A stretch of 55,694 nucleotides of DNA from Rhodococcus sp. RD6.2 (GCF_001040705.1 NZ_CVQP01000008.1:1-55694); one strand, 5' to 3'; shown: positions 17,611-26,742, counted from the stretch's first letter. Notes: generated by a model from the sequence alone, not told the origin. Numbers and translations: made by a program.

Positions 17611-19160
17611 GTGTCATCGACATGTTCGACCGCGGCTGGCGTATGGGTGGACACCGCACCGCGTATGTCAGCGAGCGAGGAACGTGGACCTACGACGAGG
17701 CGGGCGAACTGTCCTGCCGGATCGCTCATGCACTGCTCGACACTGGTCTGCCTGCCCAGGCCAAGATCGGGGTCATCGCCCCGAACGACCCACTGGCCTG
17801 GATCACCGTCCTGGGCACGTGGAGGGCCGGAATGGTCTGGGTGCCCTTGAACCCGTCCAGCTCGCCGGACGTTCTGGTCGATCTCATCGACAGTTTCGAC
17901 TGCACCGTCCTTTTCGTGCACAGCACCATGATCTCGATCGTCGACCGGATCCGTGCATTGGGGAAGGTCCGTCTGGTGGTGTGCATCGACGCACCGCTCG
18001 GAGACGAACCTTCGCTGATCGACTGGTGCCGGGACAAGCCGAAGACAGCACCGCCCATACATCTTCGACCCGACGACGTGGTCTCCATCTCGGCAACCGG
18101 AGGAACGACCGGACGACCGAAGGGCGTTGTGAACACGCATCGCTCCTTCGGCGTTACGTTGGCTCACTTCATGCTGGGCTTGACATACGACGCCGACGAA
18201 CCCGTGGTCAATCTCGCTGCCGCCCCTCTGACGCATTCGGCGGGCATGCTCAGCCTCCCGGTGTCCGCACGTGGCGGAACGGTGGTGGTGATCGAACGGG
18301 CGGAGCCGAGGGCGGTGCTGTCCGCCATCGAGAAGTTTTCCGTGACAGAGGTATTCCTTCCTCCGACGGTCATCTACCGGTTGCTCGAAATGGTCGAGGA
18401 GAACCACTACTGCCTCGAGTCCCTCCGCTATCTGATCTACGGTGCGGCACCGATGTCCGAAGAGAAGCTACGTCGTGCGATCCAGGTCTTCGGCCCGATC
18501 CTCATCGAGTTCTACGGCCAGACCGAAGCCTTCGGTGCCATATCCTTCCTTCGGCCTGAGGAGCATCTTGTCGACGGTCGCCCGCGCACCGACGGCATCC
18601 TCGCTTCCTGCGGCCGCCCAGGACCGTTTGTGAACGTCGAAATCCGCGACGACAACGGAAATCCACTACCGGTGGGGTGCAGCGGCGAAGTTTGTGTAGC
18701 TGGAGACCTCCTCATGCAGGGCTACTATCGCGAGCCCGCGAGGACTGCCGAGACTGTCGTCGAGGGCTGGCTTCACACCGGCGACATCGGCCACCTGGAC
18801 AATGCCGGCTACCTCTACATCACTGACCGCAAGAAGGACATGATCATCACCGGCGGGCTGAACGTGTACCCAAGCGAGGTGGAACAAGTCCTGTGGTCGG
18901 ATCCTGCCATCCAGGACTGTGCGGTAGTTGGTGTGCCGCACGAAGATTGGGGCGAACAGGTGGTAGCAGTCGTCGAGCTCAACGAAGGCGCCGCTCTCGA
19001 CCGTCAAGCACTGATTCGGAGATGCAAGGACAAGCTCGGCAGCTACAAGGCCCCGAAAAGGATCGATGTGGTCGATCGGCTGCCACGCAGCTCGAACGGA
19101 AAGGTACTGAAGAAGGATGTGCGTGAATCCTACTGGAGTGACAGTGCACAGCGAATCTGA
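17607..19160 (+). CDS. Acyl-CoA synthetase (class I adenylate-forming)
   Basis: This 517-residue ligase activates a carboxylic acid with ATP and CoA. The phosphate loop [13 protein letters not shown] is near residue 165, followed by YGAAPMSEEKL, EFYGQTEAFGA, GWLHTGDIGHLD, and the hinge DRKKDMIITGGLNVYPSEVE, ending with SSNGKVLKKDVRE containing the catalytic lysine. Its GTG start overlaps the thiolase stop by 4 bases (GTGA), so the two are coupled. The class covers fatty, aromatic and cyclic acids; the substrate is not evident. Its 3' end overlaps the next SDR gene. Confidence 0.88.
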   Translation: MSVIDMFDRGWRMGGHRTAYVSERGTWTYDEAGELSCRIAHALLDTGLPAQAKIGVIAPNDPLAWITVLGTWRAGMVWVPLNPSSSPDVLVDLIDSFDCTVLFVHSTMISIVDRIRALGKVRLVVCIDAPLGDEPSLIDWCRDKPKTAPPIHLRPDDVVSISATGGTTGRPKGVVNTHRSFGVTLAHFMLGLTYDADEPVVNLAAAPLTHSAGMLSLPVSARGGTVVVIERAEPRAVLSAIEKFSVTEVFLPPTVIYRLLEMVEENHYCLESLRYLIYGAAPMSEEKLRRAIQVFGPILIEFYGQTEAFGAISFLRPEEHLVDGRPRTDGILASCGRPGPFVNVEIRDDNGNPLPVGCSGEVCVAGDLLMQGYYREPARTAETVVEGWLHTGDIGHLDNAGYLYITDRKKDMIITGGLNVYPSEVEQVLWSDPAIQDCAVVGVPHEDWGEQVVAVVELNEGAALDRQALIRRCKDKLGSYKAPKRIDVVDRLPRSSNGKVLKKDVRESYWSDSAQRI

Positions 19161-19980
19161 ACCAGGCATGCTCGATAACCGTTTGTCGGGCAAGGTTGCA
19201 GTCATCAGCGGCGCCGGATCGCGTGGGCCCGGAATCGGAATCGGTCGTGCCTGCGCTGTCCGACTCGCCCAGTCCGGGGCCCATGTCGTTCTGGTCGACA
19301 ACATCGGGGCGAATCTCGAGGGAACCGTCCGGATGTGTGCCTCTCTCGGGGTGAACGCCTCAGCGGTCGTCGCGGACGTCGCTGACGACTCGACCTGCCG
19401 CAGCCTTGCCGCGGACGTGCTCGATCAGCATGGCCGGGTGGACATCCTGGTCAACAACGTGGGGGTCACCGGTCCCGCTGGAAGTGTGGTGGATATCGAC
19501 CTGGATGCCTGGCGAACGTGCTTGCGTATCAACATCGACTCGGTGCTTCTGCTGTCCAGATACTTGATTCCTGCAATGGCCGGCAGCGGAGGGATCGTCA
19601 ACATGGCCTCGGTCGCAGGACTGCGCGGCGGTCACCCGTCCGTCGCATACTCGGCCAGCAAGGGTGCACTGCTCAGCCTCACCCAAGCCATGGCCGCGAT
19701 GCACGGTCCCGACGGGATCCGGGTCAATGCCGTCGCTCCCGGTCTGGTGCACACATCGCTGATGGACGCACAGGGGCTGGACGAGCATGCGCGTCGTCTC
19801 CGGGCCGAGGCTGCACCGCTTCGAACCGAGGGCACGGGATGGGATGTGGCAGAAGCGGTTCGATACCTGGCAGGACCGGAGTCGCGCTGGACCACCGGAA
19901 TCGTTCTTCCAATCGATGCGGGACTCACAAGCACCATCGACCCTGCTAGAGCGCCTACCGTTAGCGCGATAGGAAACTAA
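19144..19980 (+). CDS. Short-chain dehydrogenase/reductase
   Basis: This roughly 278-residue classical SDR is predicted to oxidise a hydroxyl (probably of a CoA thioester) with NAD(P)+. It shows GAGSRGPGIGIGRA (cofactor loop), VNNVGVTG, the catalytic serine in MASVAG and YSASK. The glycine motif has a longer-than-usual insertion (GSRGPGIG), as in some hydroxyacyl-CoA dehydrogenases of steroid-type pathways. GTG 19144 is used because GGAG lies 5 bases upstream; ATG 19168 is an alternative. It overlaps the ligase gene and closes the transporter-thiolase-ligase-SDR operon. Confidence 0.83.
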   Translation: MHSESEPGMLDNRLSGKVAVISGAGSRGPGIGIGRACAVRLAQSGAHVVLVDNIGANLEGTVRMCASLGVNASAVVADVADDSTCRSLAADVLDQHGRVDILVNNVGVTGPAGSVVDIDLDAWRTCLRINIDSVLLLSRYLIPAMAGSGGIVNMASVAGLRGGHPSVAYSASKGALLSLTQAMAAMHGPDGIRVNAVAPGLVHTSLMDAQGLDEHARRLRAEAAPLRTEGTGWDVAEAVRYLAGPESRWTTGIVLPIDAGLTSTIDPARAPTVSAIGN

Positions 19981-20259
19981 CTGCTGTGTGTCATGACGTT
20001 GTCGGCGCCGGCCGGATCATCCGCGAGCTCGACCTGCTCGCCTACAACCACCCGGCGCGGGACCGGATCCGCGGCATCGTCGACCAACTACTTGCACCGC
20101 ATCATCATCGTTCCCGGGTCTGACTGGCGAGCGAGTCACAGCATGACGGAAGGCATGTCCTGGATGACTACTACGCGAGCTGACGGCTTTCTCACGGGTC
20201 CTCGGCGCCCGCCAACGGGCTGAGCGAACGGCACATTCACTCAGATGCCGTCGGCGGGC
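19981..20259. other. No gene recognised; possible gene scrap
   Basis: This gap lies between an SDR gene ending at 19980 and the next SDR's terminator. A plus-strand frame at about 19991-20122 reads GRIIRELDLLAYNHPARDRI then RGIVDQLLA before a stop, with protein-like composition but no start and no family that can be named. Nothing else is seen. Confidence 0.35.
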
Positions 20260-20290
20260 AGCGTCGCTGACGTCTGCGGTCAGCGACGCT
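20260..20290. terminator. Hairpin downstream of the minus-strand SDR
   Basis: A perfect 12-base inverted repeat, AGCGTCGCTGAC and its complement, has a 7-base loop. It ends 3 bases beyond the stop codon of the minus-strand SDR and is placed as its terminator. Confidence 0.65.
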
Positions 20291-20293
20291 CGA

Positions 20294-21067
20294 TCACATG
20301 CGCTGCGAGGAGATGTTGCCGCCGTCGACGACCAACTCGCTGGCGGTGATGTAGCTGGCCTCGTCGGAGAGCATGAACCGCACGGCACGGCCGACCTCCT
20401 CCGGCTTGCCGAGGCGGCCCATCAGGATGCGGCGCTCGAAGGTGCCCTCCGGCAGCAGGTCGACGGTCGGCTGCAGCATCGGGGTGAGGATCTGGCCGGG
20501 GGAGACGCAGTTGATGCGGATGCCCTCGGGGCCGAGCCGGTCGGCGAGCGAACGCACGACCGCGAGCATGCCGCCCTTGGCCGCCGAGTAGACCGGGTTG
20601 ATCGCGTTGCCGAGGTGGGCGTTGATCGACGAGATGCCGACGATCGCCGAGCCCAGGTTGGCCTGGAAGTCCGGCAGCAACTCCTTCGTCAGCAGCACCA
20701 GCGGGCGCAGGTGGGTGTTGATGCCCAAATCCCATACGTCCACGGTGACGCCCTCGAGCGAGCCCTGGTCGACGACGCCGGCTGCGTGCACGAGGCCGCC
20801 GATCTTCGGTAGCGCGGCGCGGGTGGTGGCCAGTGCGTCCGCGTACAGGTCCGGGTTGCTCAGGTCGATGCCGACGCCGATGGCGGCAACGCCGAACTCG
20901 GCGGTGATGGCCTCGGCCTCGGACTTGGCCCTGGCTTCGTTGAGATCCCAGAGCGCGACGGGGCGGCCGGCCTCGGCGAGCGCGCGGGCGGAGGCGAGGC
21001 CGATGCCGGAGGCTCCGCCGGTGACGACGACGGCGGTCGTGAGGGAGGGCGTGGTGGAATCAGACAT
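20294..21067 (-). CDS. Short-chain dehydrogenase/reductase
   Basis: This 257-residue classical SDR has the cofactor loop VTGGASGIGLASA at about 15-27, the acidic residue DLN at the end of strand 2 (favouring NAD), HAAGVVDQG, the catalytic serine in GISSINAH, YSAAK, and a C-terminal VDGGNI. No ribosome-binding site precedes the ATG at 21067. It stands alone on the minus strand between unrelated genes, so its substrate cannot be inferred from context. Confidence 0.88.
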   Translation of the reverse strand: MSDSTTPSLTTAVVVTGGASGIGLASARALAEAGRPVALWDLNEARAKSEAEAITAEFGVAAIGVGIDLSNPDLYADALATTRAALPKIGGLVHAAGVVDQGSLEGVTVDVWDLGINTHLRPLVLLTKELLPDFQANLGSAIVGISSINAHLGNAINPVYSAAKGGMLAVVRSLADRLGPEGIRINCVSPGQILTPMLQPTVDLLPEGTFERRILMGRLGKPEEVGRAVRFMLSDEASYITASELVVDGGNISSQRM

Positions 21068-21216
21068 GGGTCAAGCGTGCGCTCGCCCGTCGGCGGCGAC
21101 AAACCCTCTCCCGCTCAGCGGCTACGGGGCCAGTGCGCGATCGTTACCCCGGCCGGGTGAACTTCGCGCACAGGCGCCGCAGGTCCCTTGAGGGACGAGT
21201 CGGCGAAGTCCGGCTC

Positions 21217-21558
21217 GTGAAGGCCGATGACTGGAACCATGCGCCCGAGAACTACGACTGCCCATTCTGTCGCTTTGCTGGGGGCAGCTACGACAGTCTG
21301 AATGCGACGACCGACCTCGTTGCGACGACAATGCACGCGGTCGCGCGAGTCTCGCCGAAGTGGTGGCCAAACAACCGTGGCCACGTCATTGTCGCCCCAG
21401 TCGCGCACTTCGAGAACCTGTATGCGCTCCCTTCCGACGTGTTCCCCCGCTATCTGAACGATCAGCTCTACACCCGGCATGACGAGGCTGCCAACGTCAG
21501 CACGGAGGAACGAGCCCCGTATGGTGCTCTCCTGCGCGCACACCTCCGTCTTCAATAA
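21217..21558 (+). pseudogene. HIT-family hydrolase gene with the histidine-triad segment deleted
   Basis: The frame matches HIT-family proteins from APENYDCPFCRFAGG through ARVSPKWWPNNRGHVIVAP and FENLYALPSDV. It then jumps straight to FPRYLNDQLYTRHDE and the normal end. In family members about 45 residues lie between these parts, including the N-E-P...VWH-H-H catalytic histidine triad just before FPRY. Their absence leaves an in-frame fusion of about 113 residues with no active site. CGTG at the junction is shared by the expected left and right ends, so a short-homology deletion is likely. The start (GTG 21217) is tentative. Confidence 0.78.
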
Positions 21559-21582
21559 CCGCCTGTCCGCGAAAACAGGCGG
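21559..21582. terminator. Hairpin after the HIT fragment
   Basis: CCGCCTGT and ACAGGCGG form an 8-base stem with an 8-base loop, 1 base after the HIT fragment stop codon. Confidence 0.55.
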
Positions 21583-21662
21583 GTCGACGGCGAGTCGCGT
21601 GCACCAACCCGGCGGCCACTCGATCCGGGGAACCATCGTCCCCGGTCGCTAGGCTGTCGCAA

Positions 21663-22151
21663 ATGTCGATGAACTTCATGCTGGGCTTCGTGCCGAACAC
21701 CGACCTCTCGGCCTTCGGGGCCGACGCCGAATCGACTGTCGACTTCGGCGACGCGAGCCGCAGCACCGCGACCGGCCCGTCGGCCGCGCAGGTCGGCACA
21801 CACGTGGTGCTCGTGGATCCCGGACTTGATCTCCAGCAGCTTCCGCAGCTCTCCGATCCGCCGCGGGGAACGGTGCTCGTCACTCTCGGTGGCACGAGCG
21901 ACGTCTACGTGGTCCAGTCGTTCGGCAACGACCCTCGCCTTCGAGTGCTCGCCGAGCGCGAGGTCGCCGAAGACCTCGGCGCCCCGATCGACGCCGAGGC
22001 GGTGTTCGAGACCGAGGACGACCCGGAGGACGCGCACCTGGAGTTCGTCTGCCGCCTCGCCGGGATCACGGTCGAGGAGCTGTGGAACCTCGAGTGGGCG
22101 CCGCTCGCATCGGGCCGGGGCGGGTTCTTCGGTCGGCTCTTCGGTCGCTGA
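21663..22151 (+). CDS. Unrecognised 162-residue protein, probably leaderless
   Basis: No family is recognised. The product is acidic in the middle (DAEAVFETEDDPEDAHLEF) and ends with a glycine/arginine/phenylalanine tail (GRGGFFGRLFGR). It has no signal peptide or membrane segment and looks like a small soluble two-layer alpha/beta protein. Codon use is normal for the window, with strong GC at third positions, which supports a real gene. TAGGCT at 21650-21655 ends 7 bases before the ATG, as in leaderless actinobacterial transcripts, and there is no ribosome-binding site. An ATG two codons later is possible. Confidence 0.65.
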   Translation: MSMNFMLGFVPNTDLSAFGADAESTVDFGDASRSTATGPSAAQVGTHVVLVDPGLDLQQLPQLSDPPRGTVLVTLGGTSDVYVVQSFGNDPRLRVLAEREVAEDLGAPIDAEAVFETEDDPEDAHLEFVCRLAGITVEELWNLEWAPLASGRGGFFGRLFGR

Positions 22152-22204
22152 GGCTCAGTTCCGGTCGCGCTGAGTCACGCGGCCGGCGTCGGCCCGCGGT
22201 AGTC

Positions 22205-22392
22205 GCGATCCACATGTGGTACCAGAGCGCCTGCCGCTTCTGGACTCCGAACCGGGGCGCGTACGGGTATATGGGGCAGATGTACGTGGACGACGAGCGG
22301 TCCAGGGCGAACTACGAGAAGATGCCGACGGCCTGGCCGAGTACCAGCGGGACGCAATGGTCGTCTACACGGACGAGCAGCTCGGCGAGTAG
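22205..22392 (+). pseudogene. TipA-type MerR regulator relic (TipAS domain end)
   Basis: One frame from about 22205 reads MWYQSACRFWTPNRGAYGYM then GQMYVDDERSRANYEK. At about 22320 the continuation moves to another frame, DADGLAEYQRDAMVVYTDEQ, ending in LGE and a stop at 22392. Joined, this is the typical end of the TipAS drug-binding domain, where family members read G-MYV-D-RF-ANY---A-GLAEY-RDA. The MerR DNA-binding domain and most of TipAS are absent, and a frameshift lies within the remaining part. Confidence 0.7.
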
Positions 22393-22892
22393 TCCTCGGC
22401 CCGGAAGCCCGGGTATCCCGGACGATGCAGCGTCCCCTCCGCGGTCAGTGCGGGAGCGCTCCCGCTGTGTCGGCAATCGGGCCGGAACAAACGGCGAGGC
22501 CGGCGACATCCGGATACACGTCATGCCGCGTCCTGCCAAAAGCCAACTAGGCCCGTACTGCCAAGGCGCTCAACAGAATCGGCAACTACGCCCTGGAACT
22601 TTGTCGCCGTCGGCTGACTTCTTCTTGCTCGCGGTCCCCTCATTGGTGGTGCGTGGGTGAGGGGACTTCATCCCGTATCGACGATTCATGACGCAGGCGT
22701 GGCCATGTGCTTGTCCACGCCGTGCGTCCGTTCGCAGGCGGTCGCCTGAGGTCGACAGTGCGGGCCGGCCTGTCCGGCGGTGCCGGGCGGCGGCCGGTGC
22801 GCGTACTTGGTTCGGGTATCGCGACATGCATTCCCAGTGGTCGACAGCCGGAGGGTTGCCGGTGCTCGACCGAATTGTTCGGCGACGAACCC
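22393..22892. other. Gene-free stretch before hutT
   Basis: Open frames here on both strands are short or low in coding character, and none has a recognisable domain or ribosome-binding site. It separates the TipA relic from the hutT promoter. Confidence 0.5.
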
Positions 22893-22923
22893 TTGACGAA
22901 GCTGTATATACAGGACTATACAT
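22893..22923 (+). promoter_or_regulatory. hutT promoter with HutC-type operator
   Basis: TTGACG (22893-22898) and TATACA (22917-22922), 18 bases apart, form a good promoter. Between and over the -10 element lies TGTATATACAGGACTATACA (22903-22922), whose first ten bases are a perfect palindrome that fits the GT-N-TA-N-AC pattern of the HutC subfamily of GntR repressors. The same 20 bases occur at the glutamate dehydrogenase promoter (35813-35832). A repressor here would block polymerase. Transcription would cover hutT-hutH-hutD. Confidence 0.75.
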
Positions 22924-23003
22924 ATCCCGAATGGTGTGACTCGCCACACAGTGCGAGGGGCCGTCCCGGCCGGATCCACCAGCACAGTCCAGGGAGATCG
23001 ATT

Positions 23004-24398
23004 GTGAAAGACACCGCCGCGGCGCTGACCCGAGGTCTGACAGCACGCCACATCAGGTTCATCGCGCTGGGTTCGGCAATCGGGACCGGACTGTTCTACG
23101 GATCGGCGGAGGCGATCAACCGGGCGGGCCCGTCGGTGCTGCTCGCCTACCTCATCGGCGGGGCGGCGATCTACATCGTGCTCCGCGCGCTCGGTGAGAT
23201 GGCCGTGAGCAATCCCGTCTCGGGCTCGTTCGGCGAGTACGCGAGCAAGCATCTCGGGCCGCTCGCCGGGTTCATGACCGGCTGGACCTACACCTTCGAA
23301 ATGATCGTGGTGTGCCTCGCTGATGTGACCGCATTCGGCGTCTACATGGGCTTCTGGTTCCCCGACGTGCCGCGGTGGATCTGGGTGCTGGCCATCATCT
23401 TCTTCATCGGCGCGATCAACCTGCTCAGCGTCAAGGTCTTCGGCGAGGTGGAGTTCTGGTTCACCCTGGTCAAGATCGCCGCGATCATCGCGATGATCGT
23501 CGGCGGCATTGCGATCCTGATCTGGGGATTCGGCATGCAGGACGACAGCGCCGGAGTGAGCAACCTGTGGTCCGACGGCGGGTTCTTCGCCACCGGGTTC
23601 GGCGGGTTCATCAGTTGCTTCGCGATCGTGATGTTCGCCTTCGGCGGCACCGAGATCATCGGCATCACCGCCGGCGAGGCCGAGAACCCCGAGCGCACCA
23701 TCCCCCGCGCGATCAACACGGTCCCCGTCCGCATCATCCTGTTCTACGTCCTCACCCTGGCCGTGATCATGGCGATCAACCCGTGGCAGAGCATCGGCTC
23801 CGAGGGCAGCCCGTTCGTGCAGATCTTCCAGGGGCTCGGCATCGGGCCCGCCGCGACTGTGCTGAACATCGTGGTGATCACCGCGGCGCTGTCGGCGATC
23901 AACAGCGACATCTTCGGCGCCGGCCGGATGATGTTCGGGATGGCCCAGCGCGGCCAGGCCCCCGCCGTGATGAAGCAGGTCTCCCGCAACGGGGTGCCCT
24001 GGATGACCGTCGTGATCATGTCCGTCACCCTGCTCGTCGGTGTGCTCCTCAACTACCTGATCCCCGACAAGGTGTTCCTGGTCATCGCCTCGATCGCCAC
24101 CTTCGCGACGATCTTCGTGTGGCTGATGATCCTGCTGTCGCACTACCGCTCCCGTAAGCAGATGAGCCCGGCCGAGGCCGCGGCCCTGAAGTTCCCGGTG
24201 CCGTTCTGGCCGTACGGGCAGCTGATCGCCATCGGGTTCCTGGTGTTCGTGATCGCGGTCCTCGCGTTCGACGCCGACACACGCGTCGCGCTGATCGTCG
24301 GGGTTGGGTGGCTGGCGCTGCTCGCACTCGCCTACCGCCGCTGGGTCCGACCGGTCCCGGTGCCGCAGGAAACCGCCGCCGCGATCTCGACGTCCTGA
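23004..24398 (+). CDS. hutT: Amino acid permease (APC family), probable histidine transporter
   Basis: This 464-residue membrane protein has about 12 hydrophobic helices. [20 protein letters not shown] at about 15-34 is the family's first helix, and [20 protein letters not shown] and [18 protein letters not shown] are typical of the amino acid transporter (proline/histidine/aromatic) subfamily. Substrate assignment rests on position: it is 46 bases upstream of hutH in the same transcript. The GTG at 23004 has AGGGAGA 7 bases upstream; the frame runs open upstream without homology. An operator-bearing promoter lies 80-110 bases before it. A proline-type specificity cannot be excluded from sequence alone. 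Confidence 0.87.
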   Translation: MKDTAAALTRGLTARHIRFIALGSAIGTGLFYGSAEAINRAGPSVLLAYLIGGAAIYIVLRALGEMAVSNPVSGSFGEYASKHLGPLAGFMTGWTYTFEMIVVCLADVTAFGVYMGFWFPDVPRWIWVLAIIFFIGAINLLSVKVFGEVEFWFTLVKIAAIIAMIVGGIAILIWGFGMQDDSAGVSNLWSDGGFFATGFGGFISCFAIVMFAFGGTEIIGITAGEAENPERTIPRAINTVPVRIILFYVLTLAVIMAINPWQSIGSEGSPFVQIFQGLGIGPAATVLNIVVITAALSAINSDIFGAGRMMFGMAQRGQAPAVMKQVSRNGVPWMTVVIMSVTLLVGVLLNYLIPDKVFLVIASIATFATIFVWLMILLSHYRSRKQMSPAEAAALKFPVPFWPYGQLIAIGFLVFVIAVLAFDADTRVALIVGVGWLALLALAYRRWVRPVPVPQETAAAISTS

Positions 24399-24444
24399 CC
24401 GACAACTTTTTCCACTACCGCTCATTTCGAAACGGAGAACAATC

Positions 24445-26031
24445 ATGAGCACGAACACCCTCTCGCACACGGAGATGCGCACCATGGACAAGCTGGAACC
24501 CGTCGTGGTCGGGATCGGCGCCGTGAGCCCCGAGGAGGTGGTGCGCGTCGCCCGCTACGGCGCGCCGGTGCGCCTGTCCGACGAGGCGGTCTCGGCGATC
24601 GGGGCCAGCCGCGCCCGCATCCAGGCACTCGCCGAGGACCCGAAGCCGGTATACGGGGTGTCGACCGGCTTCGGTGCGCTGGCCACCCGGCACATCCCGC
24701 TGGAGCTGCGGGCGCAGCTGCAGCGGAGCCTGATCCGGTCGCATGCCGCCGGGTCCGGTCCCGAGGTCGAGCGCGAGGTCGTGCGGGCGCTGATGCTGCT
24801 GCGGCTGTCCACGCTGGCGACCGGCCGGACCGGTGTTCGTCCGGAGGTGGCCCAGGTCTACGCGTCGCTGCTGTCGGCGGGCATCACCCCGGTTGTGCAC
24901 GAGTACGGCAGCCTCGGCTGCTCGGGCGACCTCGCGCCGCTCGCGCACGTGGCGATGGCCGTGATCGGTGAGGGCACCGTGCGGGACGCGGACGGCGAGC
25001 TCATGCCCGCCACCGAGGCGCTGGCCGCGGCCGGGATCGAGCCGGTCGAGCTCAAGGAGAAGGAGGGCCTGGCCCTCATCAACGGCACCGACGGCATGCT
25101 GGGCATGCTGGTGCTGGCCTGCCATGACCTGCGCAAGCTGCTGTCGCTGACCGATGTCACCGCGGCGATGAGCGTCGAGGGACTGATGGGCACCGACAAG
25201 GTGTTCGCGGCGGACCTGCAGGCGCTGCGCCCGCAGCCCGGTCAGGCGGTCGCGGCCGCCAACATGAGCCGGGTGCTCGCCGGCTCCGGAATCGTCGCCA
25301 GCCACGCCACCCCCGACTGCACCGTGGTGCAGGACGCCTACTCGCTGCGCTGCGCCCCGCAGGTCGCCGGCGGCGCCCGCGACACCCTCGCCCACGCCGA
25401 GCGCATCGCGTCGTACGAGCTGGCGAGCGCCGTCGACAACCCGGTCGTGACCCTCGACGGCCGAGTCGAGTCCAACGGCAACTTCCACGGGGCGCCGGTG
25501 GCGTACGTGCTGGACTTCCTCGCGATCGTTGTCGCGGACGTCGCGAGCATGAGCGAACGCCGCACCGACCGGTTCCTCGACAAGGCGCGCAACCATGGCC
25601 TGCCGCCGTTCCTCGCGGACGACCCGGGCGTGGACAGCGGACACATGATCGCCCAGTACACCCAGGCCGCGATCGTCTCCGAGCTCAAGCGCCTCGCCGC
25701 GCCCGCGAGCGTGGACTCGATCCCGTCCTCGGCCATGCAGGAGGACCACGTCTCGATGGGCTGGTCCGGCGCCCGCAAGCTGCGGCGGGCCGTCGACGGG
25801 CTGACCCGCGTGCTCGCCATCGAGGCGCTCACCGCCGCACGTGGCCTGGACCTGCGTGCCCCGCTCGAGCCGTCCCCCGCGACGGCCGCCGTGCGCGACA
25901 AAATCCGTGAGCAGGTTCAGGGGCCGGGCACGGACCGCTACCTTGCGCCGGAGATCGAGGCCGCGGTGCAGCTGGCCGCCTCCGGTGCGCTGCTCGAGAG
26001 CGCCGAGGCCGTCATCGGCAAGCTCGACTGA
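24445..26031 (+). CDS. hutH: Histidine ammonia-lyase
   Basis: This 528-residue enzyme removes ammonia from histidine to give urocanate, the first step of histidine breakdown. The prosthetic MIO group forms from Cys159-Ser160-Gly161 in GSLGCSGDLAPLAH (Ala-Ser-Gly in many species; Cys is common in actinobacteria). VYGVSTGFGALA near 69-80 supplies the catalytic tyrosine loop, and SRVLAGSG, QDAYSLRCAPQV and SSAMQEDHVSMG are diagnostic. The ATG at 24445 has GGAGAA upstream. It follows hutT and is followed 25 bases later by hutD. It is separated from the hutU-I-G operon by an unrelated gene on the opposite strand. Confidence 0.96.
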   Translation: MSTNTLSHTEMRTMDKLEPVVVGIGAVSPEEVVRVARYGAPVRLSDEAVSAIGASRARIQALAEDPKPVYGVSTGFGALATRHIPLELRAQLQRSLIRSHAAGSGPEVEREVVRALMLLRLSTLATGRTGVRPEVAQVYASLLSAGITPVVHEYGSLGCSGDLAPLAHVAMAVIGEGTVRDADGELMPATEALAAAGIEPVELKEKEGLALINGTDGMLGMLVLACHDLRKLLSLTDVTAAMSVEGLMGTDKVFAADLQALRPQPGQAVAAANMSRVLAGSGIVASHATPDCTVVQDAYSLRCAPQVAGGARDTLAHAERIASYELASAVDNPVVTLDGRVESNGNFHGAPVAYVLDFLAIVVADVASMSERRTDRFLDKARNHGLPPFLADDPGVDSGHMIAQYTQAAIVSELKRLAAPASVDSIPSSAMQEDHVSMGWSGARKLRRAVDGLTRVLAIEALTAARGLDLRAPLEPSPATAAVRDKIREQVQGPGTDRYLAPEIEAAVQLAASGALLESAEAVIGKLD

Positions 26032-26056
26032 TTCACGCCGCCCGCCTCACATCGAC

Positions 26057-26641
26057 ATGACAAATCGGACAACCGGTGAAACTGGCTACGGGACAACGGC
26101 GTTCCGTACCACGGCGTCCGACCGGACGGTGGTGCCTTGGCTTAACGGCCAGGGCACCACCCAGGTGGTTGCGGAGACCGGCGACTGGCGCGTGAGCATC
26201 GCCGAAGAACCACTCGAGTCGACGTTCTCGGTGATCGCGGGCTACGACCGAGTGATCATCCCGATCGGATCGGTCGCTCTCGAGCTCACCGGACCGCCCT
26301 TCTCCGCACCCGAGAACGGGCCCGACGCGGTCACCGTCGTGCGACACGTGATCGAGCCGCTGCAATCATTCGCGTTCCCGGGGGAGTGGGCGCCGGCATC
26401 TCGGGCGTCGTGTCGCACGCGGGCCCTCAATGTCATGACCAGGCGGGGCGTGGCCGACATGACGGTGGAGATCGGGTCGTCGGAGATTCCCGACCGTTCC
26501 GGTTCGGTCCGGATCTGTCTCGACCTCGCAACCGAAGACGCCCTGATCGTGCCGCCCGGTGAATTGATGCCGCCGGTAGGACCAGGCAGCTGGGCGATCA
26601 TCTCGCTCTCGCCCTCAGACAGGCACACCGCGAACATGTAG
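26057..26641 (+). CDS. hutD: HutD/Ves family protein
   Basis: This 194-residue cupin-like protein is found in many hut operons. PWLNGQGTTQVVAE near 28-41 and DWRVSIAEEPLESTFSVIAGYDR (read as W-R-S-A-...F-S-FPG-DR) match the family, and a C-terminal ALIVPPGELMP precedes the end. The biochemical role is not established; in Pseudomonas HutD has been proposed to limit urocanate build-up. The ATG at 26057 is 25 bases after hutH, with no strong ribosome-binding site, so it depends on hutH transcription. Confidence 0.82.
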   Translation: MTNRTTGETGYGTTAFRTTASDRTVVPWLNGQGTTQVVAETGDWRVSIAEEPLESTFSVIAGYDRVIIPIGSVALELTGPPFSAPENGPDAVTVVRHVIEPLQSFAFPGEWAPASRASCRTRALNVMTRRGVADMTVEIGSSEIPDRSGSVRICLDLATEDALIVPPGELMPPVGPGSWAIISLSPSDRHTANM

Positions 26642-26742
26642 GCGCCGCAGCGGGATCCCGCTCCATCCCGAATGGGTAGCAGCAACCGCAGCGACTGCTG
26701 TATGCAGCTTCTCGCATTCGCCCGGCAAGTTCGCGACACGCG

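Noticed and set aside
13778-20259. Secondary-metabolite biosynthetic cluster
   Set aside because: The ligase, thiolase and SDR resemble degradative enzymes and there are no carrier-protein, ketosynthase or NRPS domains.
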